A DNA stretch of 64,000 bases from assembly GCA_934045075.1 (NCBI GenBank), contig OW203747.1, positions 6,902,357-6,966,356 of the forward strand, read 5' to 3'. The stretch is from Yponomeuta sedellus (lineage: Eukaryota > Arthropoda > Insecta > Lepidoptera > Yponomeutidae). Of this stretch, positions 63,740-64,000 are shown in pieces. Position numbers and translations under genes: made by a program. Within the stretch, counting starts at the first letter, position 1. The number at the start of each line of letters is the position of its first letter. A model generated the notes under the pieces. It was not told the DNA's origin. It made no database searches and worked only from the letters and a program-made list of their open reading frames with translations.

Positions 63740-64000
63740 AGGGTTCCGTACCTCAAAAGGAAAAAACGGAACCCTTATAGGATCACTTTGTTGTCCGTCT
63801 GTCCGTCCGTCCGTCTGTCAAGACCCTTTTTCTCAGGAACGCGTGGAGGTATGAAGCTGAAATTTATATCAATTACTCAGGTCTACTGTCCCTTGAAGCT
63901 GTGAAAAAATCAAACTTCTAAGCCAACGCAATCAAAAGATACAGCCGTTTATGCCGCAAATTTTCGACACTTGCAAGGGAATCAAAACCTACAGGGTGCT
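63740..64000 (+). repeat. Dispersed repeat with GGGTTCCGTACC start and GTCCGTCC tract
   Basis: GGGTTCCGTACC, inverted as AACGGAACCC 20 bp on, then (GTCCGTCC)n. Widespread in Lepidoptera from memory. Runs off the right edge. Confidence 0.6.

Overview
The window looks like a gene-poor stretch of insect nuclear DNA, most likely from a moth or butterfly. The sequence is AT-rich and packed with tRNA- and 5S-like SINEs, LINE tails, tiny inverted-repeat elements, and the 'cactgctggg...aggcct' and 'gcctttataatattagtgtga' repeats I associate with Lepidoptera. I see no complete, recognisable host gene. Assignment to Lepidoptera rests on remembered repeat style and is an inference.

Layout. 1-11990: repeats, with SINE family A (5S rRNA-like), SINE family B (tRNA-like, ~310 bp units, often dimers), short MITEs and LINE 3' ends. 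11996-13191: a 1.2-kb transposon with RAG/Transib-like ends (CACTGTG/CACAGTG heptamers, nonamer-like ACAAAAAT, 13- and 24-bp spacers, CTTCG target duplication). It carries the start of a decayed two-exon gene and sits inside a family A SINE. 16561-19988: an apparently intact 3.4-kb DNA transposon with a two-exon gene; the 683-residue product has Cys-rich N-terminal modules, an IS5/Harbinger-like DDE core and a C-terminal SWIM finger. 20000-28640: more SINEs, LINE tails and foldback MITEs. 28868 to ~31020: a 5'-truncated Jockey-like LINE (minus strand) with an intact 606-codon RT frame and a poly(A) tail. 31147-32788: a cluster of rearranged and inverted family B copies. 33000-50600: SINEs, MITEs, an AACAG/AATAG microsatellite and a CpG-rich promoter-like island near 44.1-44.26 kb. 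50.6-61.6 kb is mostly unique AT-rich DNA in which I recognise little. 62.1-64 kb is again foldback-rich.

How the pieces relate. Family A (at least 21 copies) has the internal control boxes of 5S rRNA in exact register and a LINE-like 3' tail; family B has a tRNA-like head. Both show target-site duplications of 8-14 bp, so both were copied by a LINE in trans. Several family B copies have an inverted 5' part, as expected from twin priming. Nested insertions give a relative order: B then A at 6.1 kb; A then the RAG/Transib-like element at 12 kb; B then a TA-flanked MITE at 22.2 kb.
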